Program-made: the position numbers and the translations under genes
Notes under the pieces: generated by a model
What the model was told of the DNA's origin: nothing
Seen by the model: the letters and a program-made list of their open reading frames with translations, nothing else
The model's database searches: none
NCBI RefSeq assembly: GCF_900105655.1
Contig: NZ_LT629787.1
Location: 496,001-560,000, forward strand
DNA: 64,000 nucleotides
Source: Halopseudomonas salegens
Lineage (GTDB): Bacteria; Pseudomonadota; Gammaproteobacteria; Pseudomonadales; Pseudomonadaceae
Reading direction: 5' to 3'
Shown here: in pieces, positions 46,561 through 56,642 of the stretch
Layout: every line of letters begins with the position of its first letter
How positions within the stretch are numbered: position 1 is the first letter of the stretch

Positions 46561-48387
46561 TTAAAGCGGAAACAGCAAAGGTACCAGCAGCACGGTCACC
46601 ACCAATACGAGCAAGGTAAAGGGAATGCCGATGCGCATGAAGTCGGTAAATTTATACCCGCCGGGGTCAAGTACCAGGGTGTTTACCGGTGAGGATACCG
46701 GTGCCATGAAGGCTGCCGAGGCGGCCAGCGCCACGGTCATGGCGAAGGGGTAGGGCGAGGCATCTACCGCCTGGGCGGTGGCAATGGCTACCGGAGCCAT
46801 CAGCACGGCAGTGGCGGTATTGGAAATAAACATCCCGATCAGTGCGGTGGCGGCAAAGAGCACGGCCAGCAGCGTACGCGGCCCGGCATTACCAAAACTG
46901 TCCAGCAGAACACTGACGGCCAGATCGATCCCGCCGGTTTCTTCCAGCGCCAGGGCAAAGGGCAGCATGCCGATGATCAGTAACAGGCTTGACCAGTGAA
47001 TCGACTTGTAGGCCGAGTCCATGGTGATGCAGCCAAACACCCCCATCAACAGGCAACCGATCAATGCCGCCATCAGGTTGGGCACCAGGCCACTGACCAT
47101 CAATATGACCATGATGCCCAGACTGAGCAGGGCAAAGGGGGCCTTGTCCTTGGCCGGAGCAACTTCGTCGATTTCAGCCGGCAGGTTGAACAGCATGAAA
47201 TCACGCGTCTGACCATACAACTGGTTGATATCTTCCCAGGTGCCGGCCACCAGCAGGGTATCCGCCGATTTGAGCGGTTCGTCAACCAGCAGCCCCGGTA
47301 GTGCCTTGCCTTGGCGCCTCAGTCCGACCACGTTGAGGCGGTATCGGCTGCGGAAATTCAATTCCTGGATGGTTTTGCCCGGCAGGGCGGACTCCGGTGG
47401 CAGGGCGACTTCGGCCAGGCCCATTTGCTGGGCGTAAATGCGGTAATAGGAAATCGGCAGTGGGCGGGGTTCCAGGCCCAGTTCCTCGTAGGCACCTGCC
47501 AGCGCAATCGCCGGGCTGGCCAGATCGATCAGCAAGGTATCCCCGGCACGAATCCGGCTGTGCTTGGTGGCCATCTCCAATACCCGACGGAATTTGCGTG
47601 GATGCTCTATGGCAATCACATTGATACCGTACTGCTGACGCAACTCCAGTTCATTCAGTGGGCGATTGACCAACGGCGAGTCGGCCAGCACCAGCAGGCG
47701 GCGTTCCCTGACTGTCAGCCCGTAGGCATCGGCCAGGTCGGACAGGGTGTCGCGTTCACCCGCAGGTGCAGCCGGTTTGGAGCCGCCTAGCCAGCGTCGG
47801 GCAAACAGCATGTAGATGATGCCCAGAGTCAGGATCACCAGACCAATCGGCGTGAAACTGAAGAAGGAAAATCCGTCGATGCCGCTGCGTGCCAGTTCCG
47901 CGCTGACCACCATGTTCGGTGGTGTGGCGACCAGGGTCAGGGTGCCGCCAATCAGGCCGGCAAAGCTGAGCGGCATCATCAGATGTGACGGTGAGCTCTG
48001 CATGCGCTTGGCAATGGTCAGCACGATAGGGATGAAGATTGCGACCACCCCGGTGGAGCTCATTATCGAGCTGAGCAGGGCAACCGAGGCCATCAGGAAC
48101 ACCAGTAGGCGGATTTCACTGGTCGCGGCATGTTTGACGATCAGATCACCCATTTGATAGGCAATCCCCGTGCGCACAAGGCCGTGGCCGATAATAAACA
48201 GACTGGCAATCAACAGCACTGCCTGGTTACTGAAGCCGGCGATACTCTGTTGCAGCGTAATGATGCCGGTCAGCGGCAGACCAATGATTACCAGCAGGGC
48301 GACCACGTCCATGCGTGGTCGTCCGCGGATAAACAGGCTCATGCTGATTGCCAGCATGAGCAGGACCAGTGCCAGTTCCGGATTCAT
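46561..48387 (-). CDS. SLC13/DASS-family transporter with RCK_C domains
   Basis: A 608-residue inner-membrane protein with about 12 helices interrupted by two TrkA-C/RCK_C-like regulatory domains (residues about 205-390; DSPLVNRPLNELELRQQYG and LPGKTIQELNFRSRYRLNVVGL). The membrane motifs SSTGVVAIFIPIVLTIAK and NTATAVLMAPVAIATAQ fit divalent anion:sodium symporters (citrate, sulfate and similar). The substrate cannot be told. Confidence 0.85.
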   Translation of the reverse strand: MNPELALVLLMLAISMSLFIRGRPRMDVVALLVIIGLPLTGIITLQQSIAGFSNQAVLLIASLFIIGHGLVRTGIAYQMGDLIVKHAATSEIRLLVFLMASVALLSSIMSSTGVVAIFIPIVLTIAKRMQSSPSHLMMPLSFAGLIGGTLTLVATPPNMVVSAELARSGIDGFSFFSFTPIGLVILTLGIIYMLFARRWLGGSKPAAPAGERDTLSDLADAYGLTVRERRLLVLADSPLVNRPLNELELRQQYGINVIAIEHPRKFRRVLEMATKHSRIRAGDTLLIDLASPAIALAGAYEELGLEPRPLPISYYRIYAQQMGLAEVALPPESALPGKTIQELNFRSRYRLNVVGLRRQGKALPGLLVDEPLKSADTLLVAGTWEDINQLYGQTRDFMLFNLPAEIDEVAPAKDKAPFALLSLGIMVILMVSGLVPNLMAALIGCLLMGVFGCITMDSAYKSIHWSSLLLIIGMLPFALALEETGGIDLAVSVLLDSFGNAGPRTLLAVLFAATALIGMFISNTATAVLMAPVAIATAQAVDASPYPFAMTVALAASAAFMAPVSSPVNTLVLDPGGYKFTDFMRIGIPFTLLVLVVTVLLVPLLFPL

Positions 48388-48411
48388 CTGGGCAGTCTAG
48401 TCCAGTTTGGC

Positions 48412-51261
48412 TCAGAGGTCGGCGATATGCGCACGCTGCTCACTTAGCTGGGTCAGTGCTTTTTCTGCCTCAGCCAATTTGCCGCGCTCCTTGTCGATGA
48501 CAGCGGCTGGAGCCTTGTCGACGAAGCCGGGATTGCTCAGCTTGCCGCCAATGCGCTTGACCTCACCCTGCAAGCGGCCAATTTCCTTGTCCAGGCGCGC
48601 CAGTTCGGCGGTCTTGTCGATCAGCCCGGCCATGGGGACCAGTACTTCCAGTTCGCCAACCAGCGCGGTGGCAGACAGGGGCGCTTCCTCGCCGTCTGCC
48701 AGCACGCGGACGCTCTCCAGCTTGGCCAGCTTTTTCAGGAAAGTGTCATTCTCCTGCAGGCGACGCACATCTTCGCTGCCCGCCTTGCGCAGAAGTACTT
48801 CCAATGCCTTGCCCGGCGCCACATTCATCTCGCCACGGATATTTCGCACGCCAAGGATCAGTACCTTGAGCCATTCGATATCGCCTTCGGCAGCCGCATC
48901 AATGCGGCTGTCATCGGTTTCCGGCCAGGGCTGCAACATGATGGTCGGGCCATTTTTGCCGGCCAGGGGAGCGATCTTCTGCCAGATTTCTTCGGTGATA
49001 AAGGGCATGAAGGGGTGCGCCAGGCGCAACGCCGCTTCGAGTACCCGTACCAGGGTACGGCGGGTACCGCGCAGGCGCTCGGCGGGGGCGTTTTCATCCC
49101 AGAGCACCGGCTTGGACAGTTCGAGGTACCAATCACAATACTGGTTCCAGATGAATTCGTAGAGCGCGGTGGCGGCCAGGTCGAAGCGGAACTGGTCGAG
49201 CTGACGCGTCACTTCAGCTTCGGTGCGCTGCAGCTGCGAGATAATCCAGCGGTCTGCCAGGGTCAGTTCGACGGCTTCATCATTGACCCCGGTATCCTGG
49301 TCTTCGCACTGCATCATCACATAACGTGCAGCATTCCAGATCTTGTTGCAGAAGTTGCGGTAGCCTTCCACGCGGCCCATGTCGAACTTGATGTCGCGGC
49401 CGGTGGAGGCCAGCGAGCAGTTGGTAAAGCGCAAGGCGTCGGTGCCGTAGGCGGCGATGCCGTCGGGGAATTCGGCGCGGGTCTGCTTCTCGATCTTTTC
49501 CGCCAGCTTGGGCTGCATCATGCCGCTGGTGCGTTTCTTCACCAAGGCTTCCAGATCAATACCATCGATGATATCCAGCGGATCAAGCACGTTGCCCTTG
49601 GACTTGGACATCTTCTGGCCCTGGCCATCACGTACCAGACCATGCACATACACGGTCTTGAACGGTACCTGGGCACTGCCGTCATCATGCTTCATCAGGT
49701 GCATGGTCAGCATGATCATGCGTGCGACCCAGAAGAAGATGATGTCGAAGCCGGTGACCAGCACGTCAGTCGGGTGGAAGGTGTCCAATGCCTTGGTTTT
49801 TTCCGGCCAGCCAAGGGTGGAGAAGGTCCACAGGCCGGAGCTGAACCAGGTGTCCAGTACGTCGTCGTCCTGACGCAATGGGGTATCACCGAGATTATGT
49901 TTGGCGCGCACTTCGGCTTCATCACGACCGACATAAACCTTGCCGGACTCGTCATACCAGGCCGGAATACGGTGGCCCCACCACAGCTGGCGGGAGATAC
50001 ACCAGTCCTGGATGTCACGCATCCAGCTGAAATACATGTTTTCGTATTGCCTGGGCACAAACTCGATGCGGCCGTCTTCCACGGCAGCGATGGCGGGTTC
50101 GGCCAGGGGTTTGGTCGAGACGTACCATTGGTCGGTCAGCCAGGGTTCGATTACTACGCCGGAGCGGTCGCCCTTGGGCACCTTGAGTGCGTGAGGTTCG
50201 ATGCTTTCCAGCAGGCCGGCAGCCTCGAAGTCCACCACGATTTGCTTGCGCGCCTCGAAACGGTCGAGCCCGGCATAAGCGGCAGGCAGGCTGGCGTCGA
50301 GCTCGCTGTTGACGCTGCCGTCAATATTGAATACTTGCGCCTTGGCCAGTACGGCGGCGTCCTTGTCCAGCACATTGATCAGCGGCAGGGTGTGACGCTT
50401 GCCGACTTCATAGTCGTTGAAGTCATGCGCCGGGGTGATTTTCACACAGCCGGTGCCGAATTCCGGGTCACAGTAGTCATCGGCAACAATCGGAATGCGT
50501 CGGCCTACCAGTGGCAGCTCGATACACTTGCCGATCAGTGACTGATAGCGTTCATCGTCCGGGTTTACCGCCACCGCACTGTCACCCAGCATGGTTTCCG
50601 GGCGGGTGGTGGCGACGACCAGATAGTCTTTGCCTTCGGCCGTTTTTTCGCCATCCGCCAGCGGGTAACGCAGGTTCCACAGCGAGCCGGTTTCGTCATG
50701 GTTTTCCACTTCCAGATCGGAAATGGCGGTGTGCAGCTTCGGGTCCCAGTTGACCAGGCGTTTGCCACGGTAGATCAGGCCGTCTTCATGCAGGCGCACA
50801 AAGGCTTCCTTGACCGCTTCCGACATGCTGTCGTCCATGGTGAAGCGTTCGCGGCTCCAGTCGACCGAGCTGCCGAGGCGGCGGATCTGGCGGGTAATGG
50901 TGCCGCCGGATTCTTCCTTCCATTCCCAGACCTTGTCGAGAAACTTCTCGCGGCCCAGGTCATGGCGGTTGATGCCTTGAGCGCCCAGCTGGCGTTCCAC
51001 CACCATCTGGGTGGCAATGCCGGCGTGGTCGGTACCGGGTTGCCACAAGGTATTGCGGCCCTGCATGCGGCGGAAACGGATCAGTGCATCCATGATCGCA
51101 TTGTTGAAGCCATGGCCCATGTGCAGGCTGCCGGTCACATTGGGTGGCGGCAGGGCAATGGTGTAGGACTCGCCGGAGCCCTGAGGGGCAAAATAGTTGT
51201 TTTGCTCCCAGTTCTGGTACCAGGAAGTTTCAATGGCGTGCGGCTGATAGGTCTTTTCCAT
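48412..51261 (-). CDS. valS: Valyl-tRNA synthetase
   Basis: A class I synthetase of 949 residues. HIGH motif: [17 protein letters not shown] motif: [14 protein letters not shown]. The large editing (CP1) domain lies between, and a C-terminal coiled coil ([20 protein letters not shown]) ends the protein. The E. coli enzyme has 951 residues. It is the last gene of pepA-holC-unknown-valS. Confidence 0.97.
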   Translation of the reverse strand: MEKTYQPHAIETSWYQNWEQNNYFAPQGSGESYTIALPPPNVTGSLHMGHGFNNAIMDALIRFRRMQGRNTLWQPGTDHAGIATQMVVERQLGAQGINRHDLGREKFLDKVWEWKEESGGTITRQIRRLGSSVDWSRERFTMDDSMSEAVKEAFVRLHEDGLIYRGKRLVNWDPKLHTAISDLEVENHDETGSLWNLRYPLADGEKTAEGKDYLVVATTRPETMLGDSAVAVNPDDERYQSLIGKCIELPLVGRRIPIVADDYCDPEFGTGCVKITPAHDFNDYEVGKRHTLPLINVLDKDAAVLAKAQVFNIDGSVNSELDASLPAAYAGLDRFEARKQIVVDFEAAGLLESIEPHALKVPKGDRSGVVIEPWLTDQWYVSTKPLAEPAIAAVEDGRIEFVPRQYENMYFSWMRDIQDWCISRQLWWGHRIPAWYDESGKVYVGRDEAEVRAKHNLGDTPLRQDDDVLDTWFSSGLWTFSTLGWPEKTKALDTFHPTDVLVTGFDIIFFWVARMIMLTMHLMKHDDGSAQVPFKTVYVHGLVRDGQGQKMSKSKGNVLDPLDIIDGIDLEALVKKRTSGMMQPKLAEKIEKQTRAEFPDGIAAYGTDALRFTNCSLASTGRDIKFDMGRVEGYRNFCNKIWNAARYVMMQCEDQDTGVNDEAVELTLADRWIISQLQRTEAEVTRQLDQFRFDLAATALYEFIWNQYCDWYLELSKPVLWDENAPAERLRGTRRTLVRVLEAALRLAHPFMPFITEEIWQKIAPLAGKNGPTIMLQPWPETDDSRIDAAAEGDIEWLKVLILGVRNIRGEMNVAPGKALEVLLRKAGSEDVRRLQENDTFLKKLAKLESVRVLADGEEAPLSATALVGELEVLVPMAGLIDKTAELARLDKEIGRLQGEVKRIGGKLSNPGFVDKAPAAVIDKERGKLAEAEKALTQLSEQRAHIADL

Positions 51262-51365
51262 GGGTGCTCTGGCTGTCCGGTTGGTCGGGCGGCGATTGCC
51301 GGGCGACGATTATCGCAGAAAAACGGCCATTATAACGGGCTGAGGGCGTGCCGGCACCCGCTGTC

Positions 51366-51893
51366 TTAGCGGGTTTTTTGCAGGTGCTCGTGAACGATCT
51401 GTTCCAGGCGCTTGCGCAGGCGACTTTGCAGCTCTTGTTCCAGACTGGGGAGCATTTCGTTGAGCAATTCCTGCATGATCAGTTGTGCTTCAGTCTGCAG
51501 GCGCGAAGTCAGGCGCAGCTGCTCGGCATCTGCCTTGCTGGCCAGGCTTTCCAGTTGTGGACCAAGCAGACGGTCGAGCTGCTGGCGCTCGGCAGCCAGC
51601 TTGGCCAGCGAGTCGTAAGGCAGGAAAGGGTTGTGCGGTTTTCCTCTGCCTGGCTGGTCCGCAGCAGGTAAAGGCTCAAGGCTCGGTTGTTCGTCGACGA
51701 TGTCCTGCAACAAGGGGATATCCAGTTGGGCTTCGGTAGGCACTACTGGATCGGACGGTGTTGCGGGTTTTACAGGGCGAGAGGCAGGTGGAGTGGGCGT
51801 ATCATCGGCGTGCGGGTCCTCATCCAGCAGGTTGCGGATGGACTCGAGGTCTTCCAGCAATTTAGAGGGTGCCGAACGATCGCGCTCTGCCAT
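51366..51893 (-). CDS. Conserved small protein between holC and valS, unknown
   Basis: A 175-residue soluble protein. The first ~90 residues are Pro/Asp-rich and probably disordered (TPTPPASRPVKPATPSDPV); the last ~80 are helical and charged (EAQLIMQELLNEMLPSLEQE), likely a coiled coil. In Pseudomonas an unnamed gene of this kind (PA3833 position) sits between holC and valS. It starts 3 bases after the holC stop. Function is unknown. Confidence 0.75.
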   Translation of the reverse strand: MAERDRSAPSKLLEDLESIRNLLDEDPHADDTPTPPASRPVKPATPSDPVVPTEAQLDIPLLQDIVDEQPSLEPLPAADQPGRGKPHNPFLPYDSLAKLAAERQQLDRLLGPQLESLASKADAEQLRLTSRLQTEAQLIMQELLNEMLPSLEQELQSRLRKRLEQIVHEHLQKTR

Positions 51894-51896
51894 GAT

Positions 51897-52328
51897 TCAT
51901 TCCGCCGTCCTTATCGGGTGAGTCTGCAAAGCATAGCCTTTATCGCGATAAAAGCGAAAACGTTCGCGCGCGGGCAAGCGCACTGGATCATGCTCGATGA
52001 CGATTTCTGCCAGGCGACGGAAGCGGCTGAAAAAAGCCGGCTGCTGATCACTCAGGTTGATCAGCAGGTCATGCTGCAGCCCGGGGTCGTCAGCACAGCT
52101 GCAGACCACCGGGTTGCGACTATCCCGCGGGTCGCTGCCATGGGGCAAAAAAGCGTCGGCCCGAAAACGCCAGAGCAAGCCGTCCAGCTCTGTGACCTGA
52201 TCTTCATCACTGCAATGCAGATAGACCTGATGCCCTTTACTCCACGCCTTGTAGGCCAAACGGCAGGCATAATCCAGCCGCGCCAGTGGAGCGGCGCTGG
52301 AAAGCAGGTAGAAGTCAATACGGGTCAT
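51897..52328 (-). CDS. holC: DNA polymerase III chi subunit
   Basis: Chi links the clamp loader to single-strand-binding protein. The 143-residue product starts MTRIDFYLLSSAAPLARLDYA and has ACRLAYKAWSKGHQVYLHC and LWRFRADAFLPHG, with PVVCSCADDPGLQHDLLINL after. E. coli HolC has 147 residues. The start at 52328 is set by the family N-terminus; the frame is open further up to 52391. Confidence 0.92.
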   Translation of the reverse strand: MTRIDFYLLSSAAPLARLDYACRLAYKAWSKGHQVYLHCSDEDQVTELDGLLWRFRADAFLPHGSDPRDSRNPVVCSCADDPGLQHDLLINLSDQQPAFFSRFRRLAEIVIEHDPVRLPARERFRFYRDKGYALQTHPIRTAE

Positions 52329-52406
52329 GGCAATCTTGTTCAGTTGGCAACCGTTGACAGGGCATGCCGGCAATGGGCGACGTGACGCCAATTGCCGGTC
52401 TCAGGC

Positions 52407-54020
<1,614 letters not shown>

Positions 54021-54070
54021 TCATGCCAGCATTCTGGCCTATTATCACCGCTTGAGCCAAGGACCCGATC

Positions 54071-55177
54071 GTGATTGTTTTTCGCTACCTTAACCGCGAA
54101 ATCCTGCAAACCCTGCTAGCCGTCAGCGGGATCCTGCTGCTGATCATCATGAGCGGGCGCTTTATCAAATATCTTGCCCAGGCCGCCGCCGGCCAGCTGG
54201 ATGCCAGCATCCTGTTTCTGATCATGGGCTATCGCCTGCCGGACTTCCTGGTGCTGATTCTGCCCCTGGGCATGTTTATCGGCATTCTGCTGGCATACGG
54301 GCGCATGCATCTGGACAGCGAAATGACCGTGCTGTCCGCCACCGGTATCAGCGAGCGCAAGATTCTGCTGTATACCCAGGGCGCAGCGGTGCTGGTCATG
54401 CTTTGTGTCGGCGTGCTCAGCTTCCTGTTGGCACCTGCTGGCGTTTACAAAACCCAGCAAGTGTTCAATGAGCAGGATGCCATGACCGAGTTTGATACCC
54501 TGGTGGCCGGTCGTTTCCAGTCGATTGGTCGTAATGCGCAACGGGTGACCTATGCTGGCGGATTGAGCGATGACCGCACCGAGTTGCAGGATGTATTCAT
54601 CGCCGAGCGTCAGGGCAGTGGTGCCGATGCCCGTATTGGTGTACTCGTTGCCGAGTCCGGAAGGCAGCAAATGAACCCGGATGGCAGCCGTTATCTGATC
54701 TTGTTCGACGGTTACCGATATGACGGTCGCCCCGGCGCGGCTGATTTTCGTACCATTGGCTATCAGAGCTATGGTGTGCTCTTGCCCCGCCCCGAGGTGG
54801 TGACTGAGGTTACCGACCGTGAAGCGTTGCCCACGCTGAGTCTGTTCGGTAGCGATGATCTTCGCCTGCAGGCCGAGCTGCAGTGGCGCATAGCGATACC
54901 GCTGCTGGTGCCCATCGTTGCGTTTTTTGCCGTTCCGCTGGCGCGGGTCAATCCCCGGCAAGGACGCTATCTCAAACTGTTGCCGGCGATTCTGCTGTAC
55001 ATGAGCTACCTGGCATTACTGATTACCGCACGGAGTTGGCTGGAAGAAGGCCGAACCCCGGCCTGGATTGGATTGTGGTGGGTGCATGCCCTGTTCCTCT
55101 GTGTGGGGCTGGTACTCAACCGACAGGCCTTCTGGCAGCCCCGTGCCGGCAAGGAGGTCAGTCATGCGCCGGCTTGA
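54071..55177 (+). CDS. lptF: LPS export permease LptF
   Basis: LptF and LptG form the inner-membrane permease of the LptB2FGC complex that extracts lipopolysaccharide. The 368-residue product has six helices with a large periplasmic beta-jellyroll domain between helix 3 and 4 (residues about 125-260). MIVFRYLNREILQTLLAVS starts it. Translation starts at GTG 54071. lptG overlaps its end by 14 bp. Confidence 0.95.
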   Translation: MIVFRYLNREILQTLLAVSGILLLIIMSGRFIKYLAQAAAGQLDASILFLIMGYRLPDFLVLILPLGMFIGILLAYGRMHLDSEMTVLSATGISERKILLYTQGAAVLVMLCVGVLSFLLAPAGVYKTQQVFNEQDAMTEFDTLVAGRFQSIGRNAQRVTYAGGLSDDRTELQDVFIAERQGSGADARIGVLVAESGRQQMNPDGSRYLILFDGYRYDGRPGAADFRTIGYQSYGVLLPRPEVVTEVTDREALPTLSLFGSDDLRLQAELQWRIAIPLLVPIVAFFAVPLARVNPRQGRYLKLLPAILLYMSYLALLITARSWLEEGRTPAWIGLWWVHALFLCVGLVLNRQAFWQPRAGKEVSHAPA

Positions 55178-56228
55178 TCGCTACATTGGCAGGGCGGTGC
55201 TGTTCAGCATTCTGGTTGTATCCATGATTATCCTCGGGCTGGATGTCCTTTTTGCCTTCATCAATGAACTCGATACCCTGCAAGGCAACTATGGTTTGTC
55301 TGAAGCCATAGGTTATGTCCTGTTGACTGCCCCTCGACGCCTGTACGACATGCTGCCGCTGGCTGCCTTGATCGGCTGCCTGGTAGGTCTGGGTACGCTG
55401 GCGGGCAATTCCGAATTGACCGTTATGCGTGCTGCCGGGGTGTCCTTGACGCGCATCACGGTGGCTGTGATGAAACCCTTGCTGGTGCTGATGCTGGCCG
55501 GTGTGCTGATTGGTGAGTATGTGGCTCCCTTCAGTGAAAACCTGGCCGAAAGCCGCCGCGCTGTTGCGCAAAGCAGCGGTGAAGCGATCAGTTCATCCCG
55601 TGGGCTGTGGCACCGCGAAGGCAATGATTTTATTCATATCAATGCGGTGCAGCCGAATGGGGTTCTGCATGGTGTGACCCGGTACCGCTTTGATGACCAG
55701 CGTGACTTGCTGGAAACCAGCTTTGCCCGACGGGCCACTGTGCAAACGGAAGGTTGGCGGCTAGAAGAAGTTGAAAGCACCCTTTTTCAGGCGGATGGGC
55801 GGACTGAGGCGGTGGTCAGCGAAGAGCAGGTGTGGGCGCTTGAGCTGACACCGGAACTGTTGCGCGTGGTCGTGCTGGATCCCGATGTGCTACCGATAAG
55901 TGGTCTCTGGCAGTACCAGCGCTACCTGGCGGAACAGGGGCTGAACAATAGTCTGTACTGGCTGTCTTTCTGGAAGAGATTATTCCAGCCGTTGGCGACA
56001 ATTGCCCTGGTTTTCGTCGCCATTTCCTTTGTTTTTGGCCCCTTGCGCTCGGTTACGCTGGGTCAGCGGGTGTTTACCGGTGTACTGGTCGGTTTCAGCT
56101 TCCAGATTCTGCAGGATTTGCTGGGGCCATCCAGTCTTGTATTCGGCTTTTCGCCACTGATTGCCGTGCTCTTGCCGATCATTGGTTTGCTGCTGATGGG
56201 CGCTTGGCTGATGCGGCGCGCGGGCTGA
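55164..56228 (+). CDS. lptG: LPS export permease LptG
   Basis: A 354-residue partner of LptF with the same six-helix plus periplasmic jellyroll plan, beginning MRRLDRYIGRAVLFSILVVS and ending in LPIIGLLLMGAWLMRRAG. ATG 55164 follows AAGGAGG (55151-55157) and lies inside the end of lptF, so translation is coupled. Confidence 0.95.
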   Translation: MRRLDRYIGRAVLFSILVVSMIILGLDVLFAFINELDTLQGNYGLSEAIGYVLLTAPRRLYDMLPLAALIGCLVGLGTLAGNSELTVMRAAGVSLTRITVAVMKPLLVLMLAGVLIGEYVAPFSENLAESRRAVAQSSGEAISSSRGLWHREGNDFIHINAVQPNGVLHGVTRYRFDDQRDLLETSFARRATVQTEGWRLEEVESTLFQADGRTEAVVSEEQVWALELTPELLRVVVLDPDVLPISGLWQYQRYLAEQGLNNSLYWLSFWKRLFQPLATIALVFVAISFVFGPLRSVTLGQRVFTGVLVGFSFQILQDLLGPSSLVFGFSPLIAVLLPIIGLLLMGAWLMRRAG

Positions 56229-56277
56229 AGCGCGCTTTCCGCGCCAATCGGAAAGTGTGTGCAGGACAGGTTTATTG

Positions 56278-56309
56278 TTGACTTGTATCCATCGTTTTAT
56301 CTGTATATA
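56278..56309 (+). promoter_or_regulatory. Candidate nrdA promoter
   Basis: TTGACT (56278-56283) is a good -35 hexamer. The -10 is probably within TGTATATA (56302-56309), 18 to 20 bases downstream, overlapping the first NrdR-like box. The exact -10 is uncertain. Confidence 0.45.
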
Positions 56310-56313
56310 GTGA
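56298..56313. promoter_or_regulatory. Putative NrdR box 1
   Basis: TATCTGTATATAGTGA matches the NrdR consensus (acaCwAtATaTwGtgt) at about 11 of 16 positions, including C4 and the TATATAGTG right half. It overlaps the probable -10 region. NrdR represses ribonucleotide reductase operons by binding two such boxes. Confidence 0.55.
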
Positions 56314-56329
56314 TTTCAATCTTGGTTAT

Positions 56330-56345
56330 CTACCACATATAGTGA
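56330..56345. promoter_or_regulatory. Putative NrdR box 2
   Basis: CTACCACATATAGTGA matches the same consensus at about 11 of 16 positions. Its position is exactly 32 bp from box 1, about three helical turns, the spacing expected for paired NrdR boxes. Confidence 0.55.
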
Positions 56346-56354
56346 TCATTCGCT

Positions 56355-56510
56355 GATCAGGTGGTAGAGGGAATCCGGTGAGAATCCGGAACTGACGCGC
56401 AGCGGTATAGGGGAACGCGTGTGGCAGCATGACACTGGCGTAGGCCGGGAAGTCGCCACACAAGGCCGAATCACTGATTCACGCCCCTGAGTCCGAAGAC
56501 CTGCCAGGAG
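56355..56510 (+). promoter_or_regulatory. Cobalamin (AdoCbl) riboswitch upstream of nrdA
   Basis: The core matches the E. coli btuB element in order: GGGAATCCGGTGAGAATCC (56369-56387), GAACTGACGCGCAGCGGTA (56390-56408), GGGAAGTC (56448-56455), CCCCTGAGTCCGAAGACCTG (56484-56503). P1 can form between GGTGG (56360-56364) and the 3' CCTGCC (56500-56505). Cobalamin binding normally lowers expression of the downstream gene. Here that gene is the B12-independent ribonucleotide reductase, so B12 would shut it off when a B12-dependent (class II) enzyme can take over. Confidence 0.92.
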
Positions 56511-56642
56511 GAGAAGCTACGGCTTCTGAACTGCACCTTCGCGATTCAAGGTGAGCAGCGTGAGCCTCCCGGTACCGTGCCCGGGTGCGCACCTGTTTAC
56601 GCGAAGGCAATGGAATTCAACGCGTATACAGGAAAAATTATC
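56511..56642 (+). promoter_or_regulatory. nrdA leader, possible expression platform
   Basis: No gene is seen in this 130-base stretch between the riboswitch and nrdA. Two mutually exclusive pairings exist: CACCTT (56534-56539) with AAGGTG (56548-56553), and CCTTCGCG (56536-56543) with CGCGAAGG (56600-56607). AGAAGC (56512-56517) with GCTTCT (56522-56527) can form a further small hairpin. There is no clear U-run, so control might act on translation or through Rho (inference). Confidence 0.4.

Noticed and set aside
49015..50541. 508-codon open frame opposite valS
   Set aside because: valS is certain and the antisense product has no family features.
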